NCBI RefSeq assembly: GCF_045679555.1
Contig: NC_092099.1
Coordinates: 9,780,076 to 9,844,075 of the forward strand
Length of the DNA stretch: 64,000 nt
Source: Salvelinus alpinus
Lineage: Eukaryota > Chordata > Actinopteri > Salmoniformes > Salmonidae
Direction: 5' to 3'
Shown here: one piece after another, positions 50,336 to 64,000 of the stretch
How the letters are laid out: each line of letters starts with the position of its first letter
Numbering within the stretch: position 1 is the stretch's first letter
Program-made: the position numbers and the translations under genes
The notes under the pieces: model-generated
Told to the model about the DNA's origin: nothing
The model's database searches: none
Seen by the model: only the letters and a program-made list of their open reading frames with translations

Positions 50336-51576
50336 ATACAATATGAAGATGGGCGAAAATAGCTAGGCTATGCCCACACAGTACTCCCACAGCTCTCCGA
50401 GGGCTACTACCCGTGGACGTGAGAAAGCTGCTCGTCTCTCACTCGCCGATTGCGTCCACCTTCAACGTGGACTGATGAATTTTTGTTGTTTGGCACCCAC
50501 CTCGGGGCCCACAAGGTTTCCATTGAGCTCACTGCGATAATTAACAGCCAATCCAGTGACCTTCCTTTGGCTGGGCAGTTTCCCACAACCCCAACATTTA
50601 GCAGCAGCCCCTCATTGATAGCCATGGTAACGCTTCATCGACAGCAAGCGTACATGTAGCATGTGTGACACGGTCATCAGGATTTCACGCTTGACATATT
50701 GGATTATGATATCGAACCTTGCATTTACTCTATGTCTACTGATTTAATCTTTTCACAGTGCAACGATAAAAGGTTTGATTGCAGTTCATATGTCTACAGT
50801 GACATATGCTTCAGGATGGAACATCATTTAGAACAGGGGTAAGCTGTAATGTCAGAGGGATTTACTTGGGTAATATGGGAATCTATTGTTGGCTTTATGA
50901 GGAGTTTCTGAGAGTGTACGGTAGACATCTTCATATTGAGGATGGCCCATTTTCCCCGCCATAGTCTTATCTGCTCAAGACACGTCACGTTCTTAGCCTT
51001 GCCTTAGAAATGAGCAGTATGCTGGGGGTCTAGAGGGGTTTGGCAACAGTGGAATAAGACAAACAATTTCACTTGGTGCAGAGCGAAGAGAAATTGCAAA
51101 GAAGAGTGAAGCTATTTTGCGATCAACGCAAAAGTTCAATTTGACAACATTTCCACCCCCGTGGGAACTGAGTCAGTCTTTTCCACACCATTTCTTCTTG
51201 CTCAACTCCTTGGGAGAGAGGACGCACAGAGGAGAAGATGTGTAAGACCCCAGTGGGGATTGAAACATCATTCCTGTGAGCAACAGGTGCACATTTCTTT
51301 GTTTGTTAATATTTTTATTTTGAAGCTCTTGTGGAAAATAGTAAAACATTTATGTAAATAATGTATGTAAATAATGTATGTAAATAATGAATGTGAAAAA
51401 AGAAAGAAGCAGTACTGCAATGTGACGTCATCTGTAAATATGAATGTCTATTTTCCAAAAGCTGACAAAAGGCTGCCGCCGAAACGCGTCCATTTGTTCT
51501 GACCTTTGCTGCTAAAAAAATACATTCAAACGTAAAGAATATTTCAGGGAGTGCGGGTTTTTCCTTTATTCAAGTA
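50336..51576. other. Unrecognised sequence
   Basis: A short tandem run, TATGTAAATAATG, three copies, lies at about 51352-51392. No gene was recognised. Confidence 0.4.
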
Positions 51577-53537
51577 CAGTGTTTTCAGAAAGTATTTTTA
51601 AAAAGTTGTAAAAAGTAAGACCTTTTTTAAATTGTGTTGTGTTACAAATTGGGATTAAAATGAATTGAAAATACTCTAATGTCAAAGTGGAAGGAAAATA
51701 TATATGGAAAATAGAACACTCATTTATCTTGATTAGATAGGTATTCAATCCCCCGGAGTAAATTCATGTTAGAATCCCCTTTTCCAGTGATTACACCTGG
51801 GAGTCTTTCTGGGAAAGTCTCTAAGAGCTTTGCACATTTGGATTGTACAACATTTGGTTATTATTCTTAAGAAAATTATTCAAACTGGCCTCCCGAGTGG
51901 CGCAGCAGTCTAGGGCACTGCATCGCAGTACTTGAGGCATCACTACAGACCCATGATTGATCCCGCAGATGGCCGCGACCAGGAGACCCATGAGGCGGCA
52001 CACAATTGGCTCAGCGTTGTCCGGGTTAGGGGAGGGTTTGGCCGGCCGGGATGTCCTTGTCCCATTGCGCTCTAGCAGCTCCAGTGGCGGGCCGGGAGCA
52101 TGCACGCTGACACGGTCGTGTACGTTGTACGGTGTTTCCTTCGACACATTGGTGCGGCTGGCTTCCGGCGAGCAGTGTGTCAAGAAGCAGTGTGGCTTGG
52201 CAAGGTCATGTTTCGACGTTCGCTCTCGACGTTCGCCTCTCCCGAGTCTGTACGGGAGTTGCAGTGATGGGACAAGACTAACTACCAATTGGGGAGAAAA
52301 ATAAAGAAATATTCTTCAAGCTGTCTCAAGTTGGTTGTTGATCATTCCTAGACAGCCATTTTCAAGTCTTGCCATAGATAGTAAATAGGCCACTCAGGAA
52401 CATTCAATGTTGTCTTGGTAAGCAACTCCAGTGTAGAGTATATTTGGCCTTGCGTTTTAGGTAATTGTCCTGCTGAAAGGTGAATTTATCACCCAGTGTC
52501 TGTTGTAAAGATGACTGAGCCAGGTTTTTCTCTAGGGTGTTGCCTGTGCTTAGCTCTATTCCGTTTCTTTTTATAAACAAAAAACTCCCTAGCCCTTGCC
52601 GATGACAAGCATACCCATAACATGATGCAGCTACCACCATGCTTAAAATATGAAGAGTGGTACTCAGTGATGTGTTGTGTTGGATTTGCCCTAAATATAA
52701 CGCTTTGTATTCAGGACAAAAAGTACATTTGTTTGCCACATTTTTTTGCAGTATTACTTCAGTGTCTTGTTGCAAACAGGATGGATGTTTTGGAATGTTT
52801 TATTCTGTACATGGATCACTCTGTCATTTATGTTAGTATTGTAGAGTAACTACAATGTTGTTGATCCATCCTCAGTTATCTCCTATCACAGCCATACACT
52901 CTGTAACTGTTTTAAAATCACCATAGGCCTCATGGTGAAATCCCTGAGCGGTTTCCTTCCTCTCCGTCAACTGAGTTAGGAAGGGCGCCTGTAACATTGT
53001 AGTGACTGGGTGTATTGATACACCATCCAAAGTATAATTATTAACTTCACCATGATCAAAGGGATATTCAATGTCTGCTTTTGTTTTTTACCCATCTATC
53101 AATAGGTGCCCTTCTTTGTGTACCATTGGAAAACCTCCCTGGTTTTTGTGGTTGAATCTGTGCTTGAAATTCACTGCTCGACTGAGGGACCTTACAGATA
53201 ATTGTATCAGTGGGGTTCAGAGATGGAATAGTCATTTAAAAATCATGTTAAGCACATGCAACTTATTATGTGGCTTGTTAAGCACATTTTTACCCCTGAA
53301 TGTATTTAGACTTGCCATAACAAAAGGGTTGAATACTTATTGACTCAAGACATTTTAGCGTTTAATTTCTTTATTAATTTGTAAACATTTCTAAAAACAT
53401 AATTCCACTTTGACATTATGGGGTATTGTGTGACACAAAATGACACAAAATCTAAATGTAATCCATTTTAAATTCAGGCTGTAACACATGAAAATGTGGA
53501 AAAAGTCAAGGGGTGTGAATACTTTCTGAAGGTACTG
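51577..53537 (-). mobile_element. Tc1-like transposon carrying a SINE
   Basis: 1,961 bp flanked by TA (51575-51576 and 53538-53539). The left end CAGTGTTTTCAGAAAGTATT and the right end AATACTTTCTGAAGGTACTG are imperfect inverted repeats. The transposase on the minus strand is a remnant (GIELSTGNTLEKNLAQSSLQ at about 52510-52570 and scattered blocks). A SINE is inserted at about 51885-52304. It is not functional. Confidence 0.85.
51885..52304 (+). mobile_element. tRNA-derived SINE (SlmI-like)
   Basis: The head CTCCCGAGTGGCGCAGCAGTCTAGG resembles a tRNA gene 5' half with an A box; a weakened B box follows near 51953. The body (CCGGGTTAGGGGAGGGTTTG, GTACGGTGTTTCCTTCGACA, CTCCCGAGTCTGTACGGGAG) and the end ACTACCAATTGGGGAGAAAAA are those of an abundant salmonid SINE. 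Imperfect flanking duplicates AAGAAAATTATTCAAA (51869-51884) and AAGAAATATTCTTCAA (52304-52319) fit target-primed insertion. The family name is from memory. Confidence 0.82.
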
Positions 53538-53539
53538 TA

Positions 53540-55770
53540 TATGACTTTTGAACACGACCCCCAAAGACCTTTTGTCACTACAAACATTTGAGCTGAGCAC
53601 GTCAATTTCTCTTTCTATGATTGAAACATCATCACATACTAACACAAACATTGTTTGAGTATTCCAATAGCGTACCAGGGTTATTATTTCTCTAAGACAG
53701 TATGAGTGCCACGGTGCCACGGCAAGGGATAGTTGAATGGTGGTGCAGGTTGGCAGAGGTGCCAGGCATTTATCTAAGACCAGCTGACCACGCCATCTGT
53801 CACCTTGGCATGCTGCGGAAGAGGTCAGAGCAGATGCCGTGGGTGGAATGAGTAAGGCCTGGCCATTGGCTTTTGTCTATTGGCTACTGGAAACCGTCCA
53901 ATGCTACGCCAAGGAACAGAGCCACTCCGGGCAAGTGGTTGGGATTGAGGTCAAGATACGGTCACTGAAGAGGAAGGGATGGAGTGGAGGTTAAGTTGAA
54001 GTCTATAAGATGAAGTGGAGCGGTTGAGGTTAAAAAGCTGGAATCCTCAATGGTGAAACAGCCATGTCCGTTTGCGATACGACAACAAATAAGTTATTGC
54101 AAACAACAAACACTGTCTCCTCCCCTTGGACATCATTGCATGCGCGCAATTTGTTTTACCATGCCGCGCCACGCTCCTCAGCAAAAACAATAACAGCGTG
54201 GTGGGGGCGGCCTGTGGCGTTGTTTCCCCTATTGCGGATTTCATCTTTAAGTTCAGGATGTTGAAGATGGATTGGTTAGTTTGTGGTCCAATTGATGTGC
54301 TGTAACATTTGACCTGATTGCTATGCAACATCTCTGTATTGTAGATTGGGCAGTGTGGGTTAATTGTTCTCAGAAAAAGACGACGATTCAGACCAGCTGG
54401 AAGTTCTCGGAAAAGGAAACCAACTGAAATAGAATAGGTTTTCCATGAAATGGAATTCAATATGAAACCCTCCCTCCCTCTCCCTCACCATATTTTCTCT
54501 GTCCATGACTTTATTTGCACAGACACAGTGTCTGTTCTCCCTCTCTTTTTTCCCAAACCAGGCTCCGGTCTCTTAATTGCTTTGCGTGCGCACGTGTGTC
54601 ATAATCCAGGTCACTTTGATTTATGGAGTCGGTTATGATAGTGCCCTTGGTGTACGGATCACACTGCTACTGCAGTAGGTGAAGCAGGCAGCTCTTTCCC
54701 ATTCTCACTTCCATTATCTTCTTTATCACTCCATTCCTTTTGGGGGGACTTTTCCATCGCTGACTCTCTTTTTCTCTCTCCGTCCTCCCCTCGGCGTGTT
54801 GGTACCCTCCATTCCTGTCAGTCCATCTCTTACAGTATTTTTCATCGTCCTGGTTTTTCTCCTTCTCTCTCTCTCTTTCTCTCTCACTCTCTCTCAGACC
54901 AAGCATTTACTACCACAAGCCAAACCCTGGCTTTCGTCAGAGCCTACAGAAGATAATTAGTGAGGATGACGGAGTCACAGTCACACACTTGCATCTATAA
55001 ACATAGTTTGTCATTGATTTAGCATACCTACAGTGTCTTTCTGTATGATGATAGGAATTATTCTGGATTAACGATACTGTATAGCAAGTCCCATGACCAT
55101 TTACATCTTAAACGTGACATTTAAACAACTTCCTCTACCACTGCTTATTACTTAAAGCCAGAGAATATTTTCTACAAAGCATGTAAGCCACAATCCACTT
55201 TCCTGTCCAATTCTCCTGTAAAGGTTAAGGGACCTACAGTACCTCATTATCAAAGAAGATTTCATGAAAAGGTCAATCAGAACATCCTTACAATGGCATG
55301 CTTCAATGGGATTAGCCATTAGCCATGCACTACAAAGCTTGTAAAAAAAACTCTGAGTGAACCATACCTGGACGATTGTCACGAAGTGTGCATGGTTCTT
55401 TGATGTGACACACTGAGGTCTGTACAAAGAGAGCCCCCCTGTGAAGGCTAATTACAGAGCAGAATACATGCTATCTTGTAAATACCATAATTAGCTAGTT
55501 AGCTTCAATGCTAACATAAATTGACTATGGAGACTAATGATTACCAGTAGTGCAGCTGGTGTTTCATGTTTGGGGGAGGTCAAACTTAGGTCAGGGAAAG
55601 GACAAAGGTCAAGGCACCAGAATGTGGATTCTGTGTATGATAGGATTTTTAAATGTTTTATTATTTATTAATTCATTATTACCATCCAGCCATCAGATAC
55701 ATTTGTGGCATTGATTTGTTTTTAGGACAATCACAGATAGAATATTTCTTGCTTTGATCCAAAAAGTACA
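53540..55770. other. Unrecognised sequence
   Basis: A CT-rich microsatellite-like stretch lies at 54859-54896. No gene or repeat family was recognised. Confidence 0.4.
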
Positions 55771-56125
55771 TGCTTCATCAATCAATCAATTGTATACTGT
55801 ATATGTATAAAGCCCCTTTTTACATCAGCAGATGTCACAAAGTGCTTATACAGAAACCCAGCCTAAAACCCCAAAGAGCAAGCAATTCAGATGTACAGTA
55901 GAAGCATGGTGGCTATGAAAAACTCCCTAGAAAGGCAGGAAACTACAAAGAAACCTAGAGAGGAACCATAAGGTAAGTCCTGTGAACCGGTTAGTTCCAT
56001 AGCTGCAGGCAGAACAGCAGAAACTGGAGCAGCAGCACGACCAGGTGGACTGGGGGAGGGACAGCCAGGAGTCGTCAGGTCTTGAGGCATGGTCCTAGGG
56101 CTCAGGTCCTGAGAGAGAGAGAGAG
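55771..56125 (-). mobile_element. Outer LINE (L2-like), 3' part
   Basis: The 3' end of a minus-strand LINE (plus-strand start CATCAATCAATCAATTGTATAC, ACATCAGCAGATGTCACAAAGTGC, AAACTCCCTAGAAAGGCAGG). It runs to the GA-rich tract where another LINE has inserted, and continues at 59770. Confidence 0.75.
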
Positions 56126-56630
56126 AGAGAGGGTCCACCTTTGCCCGGACTCTAAAGGACATCGCTCTCAAACGTATCCCCAACACTTCACACAGGAGCA
56201 ACAGATCAATAGACACCCCGCCCAGACCAGTGAGACACCCTCCCAGACCTGCGGGACCCCCCCTGGACCTACGCATAAAGGACCCACGCCAAGAGGACTT
56301 ACATCCAGACCACAGCACCACCAGCCACATCCCCACCCCAACCAATCAACACCCCCCCACGTCAACCATGCCCACACCCCATTTAGGCCCCCTCAGATCA
56401 GACCTATGCCCCTCCTGCCCACCCCATGCACCCCACCCCCGCAAAGAGGGCCTCAACATGGAAGTCACACATACGCCCAGGCAGTGAGCGGGCAAACAGG
56501 CCCAACTCCCACTCTTACACTAGCCCAAGCCAATGGCATGTACCAGATGCTCAGCACACGACCAACAACATTGGACACTTTATGGAGCACAAAGCCTTCA
56601 CTATCTCATCCTGGAATATCCAAGGCCTGA
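56126..56630 (+). pseudogene. LINE ORF1 C-terminal fragment
   Basis: About 168 residues of an open Pro/Thr/His-rich frame (HQPHPHPNQSTPP type), ending in HGSHTYAQAVSGQ and the stop at 56628-56630. No zinc knuckle is visible. The upstream part was lost with 5' truncation, and the frame now runs in from the outer LINE's GA tract. Role inferred from position: the first frame of the LINE. Confidence 0.6.
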
Positions 56631-59513
56631 GGTCATCTGCCTTTGGCCTAAAGAGCAGGAACCTGGACTTCATCCAATAAATCGGTAATACAGACATTGT
56701 CATCCTGCAAGAAACGTGGTATAGAGGAGACGGACCCACTGGTTGCCCTCTAGGTTACAGAGAGCTGGTAGTCCCATCCACCAAACTACCAGGTATGAAA
56801 CAGGGAAGGGACTCAGGGGGTATGCTAATTTGGTATAGAGCTGACCTAACTCAATCCATTAAATTAATCAAAACAGGAACATTTTACATTTGGCTAGAAA
56901 TTCAAAAGGAAATGATCTTAACAGAGACAAATGTCCTCCTGTGTGCTACCTATATCCCCCCACTAGAATCCCCATACTTTAATTAAGACAGCTTCTCCAT
57001 CCTGGAGGGGGAAATCAATCATTTCCAGGCCCAGGGACATGTACTAGTCTGTGGCGACCTAAATGCCAGAACCGTACAAGAACCTGACACCCTCAGCACA
57101 CAGGGGGACAAACACCTACCTGGAGGTGACAGCATTCCCTCCCCCATATACCCCCCTAGGCACAACTATGACAACATAACCAACAAAAATGGGTCACAAC
57201 TCCTGCAGCTCTGTCGCACACTGGGTATGTAGATAGTCAATGGTAGGCTTCGAGGGGACTCCTATAGTAGGTACACCTATAGCTCATCTCTTGGCAGTAG
57301 TACTGTAGACTACTTTATCACTGACCTCAACCCAGAGTCTCTCAGAGCGTTCACAGTCAGCCCACTGACACCCCTATCAGACCACAGCAAAATCACAGTC
57401 TACTTGAACAGAGCAATACTCAATCATGAGGCATCAAAGCCAAAGGAACTGAGTAACATTAAGAAATGCTATAGATGGAAGGAATGCAGTTTGGAAACCT
57501 ACAAAAAACAATTAGGCAACAACAAATGCAATCCCTTTTAGACAATTTCCTGGGTAAAACGTTCCACTGTAATAGTGAAGGTGTAAACTTGGCAGTAGAA
57601 AATCTTAACAGTATATTTTACCTTTCAGCTTCCCTATCAAATCTAAAAATCTCAAATAGAAAACCGAAGAAAATGAACAACAATGACAAATGGTTTGATG
57701 AAGAATGCAAAAATCTAAGAAAGAAATTGAGAAACCTGTCCAACCAAAAACATAGAGACCCGGACAACCTGAGTCTAAGCCTTCACTATGGTGAATCACT
57801 AAAACAATACAGAAATACACTACGGAAAAAGAAGGAACAGCACGTCAGAAACCAGCTCAATCTAATTGAAGAATCCATAGACTCTAACCACTTCTGGGAA
57901 AATTGGAAAACACTAAACAAACAACAACACGAAGAATTATCTATCCAAAATGGAGATGTATGGGTAAACCACTTCTCCAATCTTTTTGGCTCTATAACAA
58001 AGAATAAAGAACAAAAACATATACAGGATCAAATACAAATCTTGTGGTGTTGGGGGTAAAACATACGACATTATAAAATCCATGTACACAAACAACAAGT
58101 GTGAACTTAAAATAGGCAAAAAACACAAATTTCTTCCCACAGGGTCGTGGGGTGAGACAGGGATGCAGCTTAAGCCTCACCCTCTTCAACATATATACCA
58201 ACGAATTGGCGCGGGCACTAGAAAAGTCTGCAGCACCCGACCTCACCCTACTAGAATCTGAAGTCAAATGTCTACTGTTTGCTGATGATCTGGTGCTTCT
58301 GTCACCAACCAAGGAGGGCCTACAGCAGCACCTATATATTCTGCACAGATTCTGCCAGACCAGATTCTGCCAGACAGTAAATCTCAGTAAGACCAAAATA
58401 ATGGTGTTCCAAAAAAGGTCCAGTCGCCAGGACCACAAATACAAATTCCATCTTGACACCATTGCCCTAGAGCACACAAAAAACTAGACATACATTGGCG
58501 TAAACATCAGCGCCACAGGTAACTTCCACAAAGCTGTGAACGATCTGAGAGACAAGGCAAGAAGGGCATTCTATGCCATCAAAAGGAACATAAAATTCAA
58601 CATACCAATTAGGATCTGGCTAAAAATACTTGTATCAGTCATAGAGCCCATTGCCCTTTATGGTTGTGAGGTCTGGGGTCCGCTCACCAACCAAGATTTC
58701 ACAAAATGGGACAAACACCAAATTGAGACGCTGCATGCAGAATTCTGCAAAAATATCCTCTGTGTACAACGTAGAACAGCAAATAATGCATGCAGAGCAG
58801 AATTAGGCCGATACCCACTAATTATCAAAATCCAGAAAAGAGCCGTTAAATTCTACAACCACCTAAAAGGAAGCGATTCCCAAACCTTTCATAACAAAGC
58901 CATCACCTACAGAGAAATGAACCTGGAGAAGAGTCCCCTAAGCAAGCTGGTCCTGGGGCTCTGTTCACAAACACAAACACACCCCACAGAGCCCCAGGAC
59001 AGCAGCACAATTAGACCCAAGCAAATCATGAGGAAACAAAAAGATAATTACTTGACACATTGGAAAGAATTAACAAAAAAACAGAGCAAACTAGAATGCT
59101 ATTTGGCCCTAAACAGAGAGTACACAGTGGCAGAATACCTGACCACTGTGACTGACCCAAACTTAAGGAAAGCTTTGACTATGTACAGACTCAGTGAGCA
59201 TAGCCTTGCTATTGAGAGAGGCCGCTGTAGACAGACATGGCTCTCAAGAGAAGACATGCTATGTGCACACTGCCCACAAAAGGAGGTGGAAACTGAGCTG
59301 CACTTCCTAACCTCCTGCCCAATGTAGGACCATATTAGAGACACATATTTCCCTCATGTTACACAGATCCACAAAGAATTCGAAAACAAACCCAATTTTG
59401 ATAAACTCCCATATCTACTGGGTGAAATTCCACAGTGTGCCATCACAGCAGCAAGATGTGTGACCTGTTGCCACAAGAAAAGGGCAACCAGTGAAAAACA
59501 AACACCATTGTAA
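56582..59513 (+). pseudogene. LINE ORF2 (endonuclease-RT) pseudogene
   Basis: Starts MEHKAFTISSWNIQGLRSS (56582), the first AP-endonuclease motif, then a stop at FIQ* (56678-56680). IVILQETW (about 56697-56720), VCGDLNARTVQ (about 57050) and LSDHSKI (about 57375) complete the endonuclease, with further stops. A linker (57475-58050) follows; the frame then jumps, and the first RT motifs including the Asp of motif A are deleted near 58050. RT resumes with VRQGCSLSLTLFN (about 58150) and the catalytic LLFADDLVLLS (about 58275). The C-terminal region holds LYGCEVWGP (about 58660) and a zinc-finger-like CAHCPQKEVETELHFLTSC (about 59265-59320). A stop follows at once; the original stop was probably 59511. 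Inactive. Confidence 0.82.
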
Positions 59514-59769
59514 ATACAACCCATATTTATGCTTATTTATTTTCCCTTGTGTACTTTAACCATTTGTACATTGTTACAACACTGTATATATACATAATAT
59601 GACATTTGAAATGTATTAATTATTTTGAAACTTCTGTATGTGTAATGTTTACTGTACATTTTTATTGTTTATTTCACTTTTGCATATTATCTACCTCACT
59701 TGCTTTGGCAATGTTAACACATGTTTCCCATGCCAATAAAGCCCCTTGAATTGAATTGAATTGAATTGA

Positions 59770-60890
59770 GATGGGAGAATTAGAGTGAGAATACTTAAGA
59801 TCACACAGGACGCCAGATAAGACAGGAGAATTACACCAGATAGGACAGACTGACACTAGCCCCCTGACACATAGACTATTGCAGCATAGATACTGGAGAC
59901 TTGGGGGGGGCTGTATCCCCGTCTGACAATACCCCCGGACAGAGCCAACCAGACAGGATATAACCCCACCCACTTTGCCAAAGCACAGCCCCCACACCAC
60001 CACAGGCATCTCAACAGACCCCCAACTTACTACCCTGAGACAAGACGGAGTATAACCCACAAAGATCTCCCCCACCGCACGAGCCCGAGGGGGTGCAAAA
60101 CCGGACAGGAAGGTCAAGTCAGTGACTCAACCCACTCAAGTCGAGTATAGCTAAAAAAGCTTGGCAAGATGTAGGGACGGTATGGGAGAGCACTAGCAAG
60201 CCAGTGACTCAGCCCCTGTAATAGGGTCAGAGGATCCCAGTGGAGAGAAGGGTGCCGGCCAGGCAGAGAAAGTAAGGGTGGTTCATAAACTCCAGTGCCT
60301 TGCCATTCACCTTCGCACCCCTGGCCCAGACTACACTCAATCATAGGACTTACTGAAGATAGTCTTCAGTAAAGAAATAAAGGTTGAGACCGAGTCTGCG
60401 TCTCTCACAAGGATCGGCAGACCACAACCAAAAAATGTAGCTCTATAGTAGAAAGCTTTGTAGGTTAGCAGTAAAACCTTGAAATCAGCCCTAGCCTTAA
60501 CAGAAAGCCATTGTAGAGAGGCCAGCGCTAGAGTAATATGATCAAAATGATATATTTGGGGTTCTAGTCAAGATTCTTGCAGCCATATTTAGCACTAGCT
60601 GAAGTTTATTTAGTGCCTTGTCTGGGTAGCCAGAGAGTACAGCCTTGCGTAAGTCTAATTTTGAAGTGACAAAAGCATGGATTAGTTCAGGGTACAGACT
60701 ACGCCGAGGCCCTTCAGTTGTATTTGAGACGACTGTACAACCGTTGAGATTAATCATCAGATCAAACAGCAGATCCCTTTGTTTCTTGGGACCTAGAATT
60801 AGCATCTCTGTTTTGTCAGCGTTTAAAAGTAAAACGTTTGCCATCATCTACTTCCTTATGTCTGAAACACATGCTTCCAGGGTAGGCAAT
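59770..60890 (-). mobile_element. Outer LINE (L2-like), upstream part with RT remnant
   Basis: Continuation of 55771-56125 after the inner LINE. On the minus strand it encodes FLLLNADKTEMLILGPKKQRD-like sequence (about 60760-60845), NLNGCTVVSN (about 60720-60750) and SGYPDKALNKLQLVLNMAARIL (about 60560-60630), the region just after the RT catalytic motif in L2-like elements. A long 3' untranslated region follows (59770-60450). Deletions remove parts of the coding region, and the catalytic RT core lies beyond the truncated end. Confidence 0.78.

Positions 60891-64000
<3,110 letters not shown>

Larger units (their letters stand above)
56126..59769 (+). mobile_element. Inner LINE with (TTGAA)n tail, inserted in the outer LINE
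   Basis: A plus-strand non-LTR element: the C-terminal part of a proline-rich ORF1 (to 56630), an overlapping ORF2 from about 56582, an AATAAA-like signal at 59735 and a (TTGAA)n tail at 59746-59769. It is 5'-truncated. The I/Nimb group is a guess based on the tail and the C-terminal finger. Confidence 0.82.

Noticed and set aside
56230..56487. A second Pro/His-rich frame overlapping the LINE ORF1 remnant
   Set aside because: A byproduct of C-rich composition in another frame.

Overview
The window looks like an intergenic or deep intronic stretch of a salmonid fish genome (trout, salmon or charr type). The evidence is the repeat set: several different Tc1-like transposon families, one of them with Sleeping Beauty type double direct repeats in its ends; a tRNA-derived SINE of the SlmI type; LINE tails and LTRs of kinds I know from salmonids; and very long CA/GT/GA dinucleotide arrays. 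I found no host protein-coding exon, rRNA or functional tRNA that I could defend. Every long open frame is a retroelement gene, a transposon remnant, an antisense shadow or a microsatellite read-through.

Layout. 0.17-5.5 kb: a complete Ty3/Gypsy chromovirus (Tf1/sushi type) with near-identical LTRs, intact gag and pol, a PEG10-type frameshift site and a self-priming primer-binding site. 5.5-13.1 kb: CA arrays, a 50-bp telomere-like minisatellite, a decayed Tc1, a Tc1 fragment folded back on itself, another Tc1 remnant and an LTR fragment. 14-15.7 kb: a minus-strand LINE. 17-21.5 kb: three Tc1-like elements; the Sleeping Beauty-like one carries a solo LTR. 22.4-29 kb: a small MITE, two abutting minus-strand LINEs of the same family (one interrupted by a 938-bp solo LTR), a hAT-like MITE, and an inverted repeat enclosing a deleted piggyBac-like element. 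31.8-45.2 kb: what I read as one old minus-strand L1-type LINE, with ORF1 at the high-coordinate end and ORF2 at the low end. A degenerate piggyBac-like element (flanked by TTAA) lies between them, and ORF1 is split by a second, complete and apparently very young chromovirus at 39.2-44.6 kb with identical LTRs. 46-51.5 kb: a palindrome, GA and CA arrays and a foldback MITE in otherwise unrecognised sequence. 51.6-53.5 kb: a Tc1-like element carrying a SINE. 55.8-60.9 kb: a LINE inserted into another LINE. The rest, to 64 kb, is unrecognised sequence with a TG array.

How the parts work together. The two chromoviruses are the only elements here with all the parts for autonomous transposition: promoter-bearing LTRs, Gag with a zinc knuckle, and Pol with protease, reverse transcriptase, RNase H, a DD35E integrase and a chromodomain with a full aromatic cage. 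Both use an RNA 5' end complementary to the sequence just inside the 5' LTR, with unrelated sequences but the same geometry. The rest is a layered fossil record whose nesting gives relative ages: the L1-type LINE is older than both the piggyBac-like element and chromovirus 2, the LINE at 24-26.6 kb is older than its solo LTR, the Sleeping Beauty-like element is older than its solo LTR, and the Tc1 at 51.6 kb is older than its SINE.
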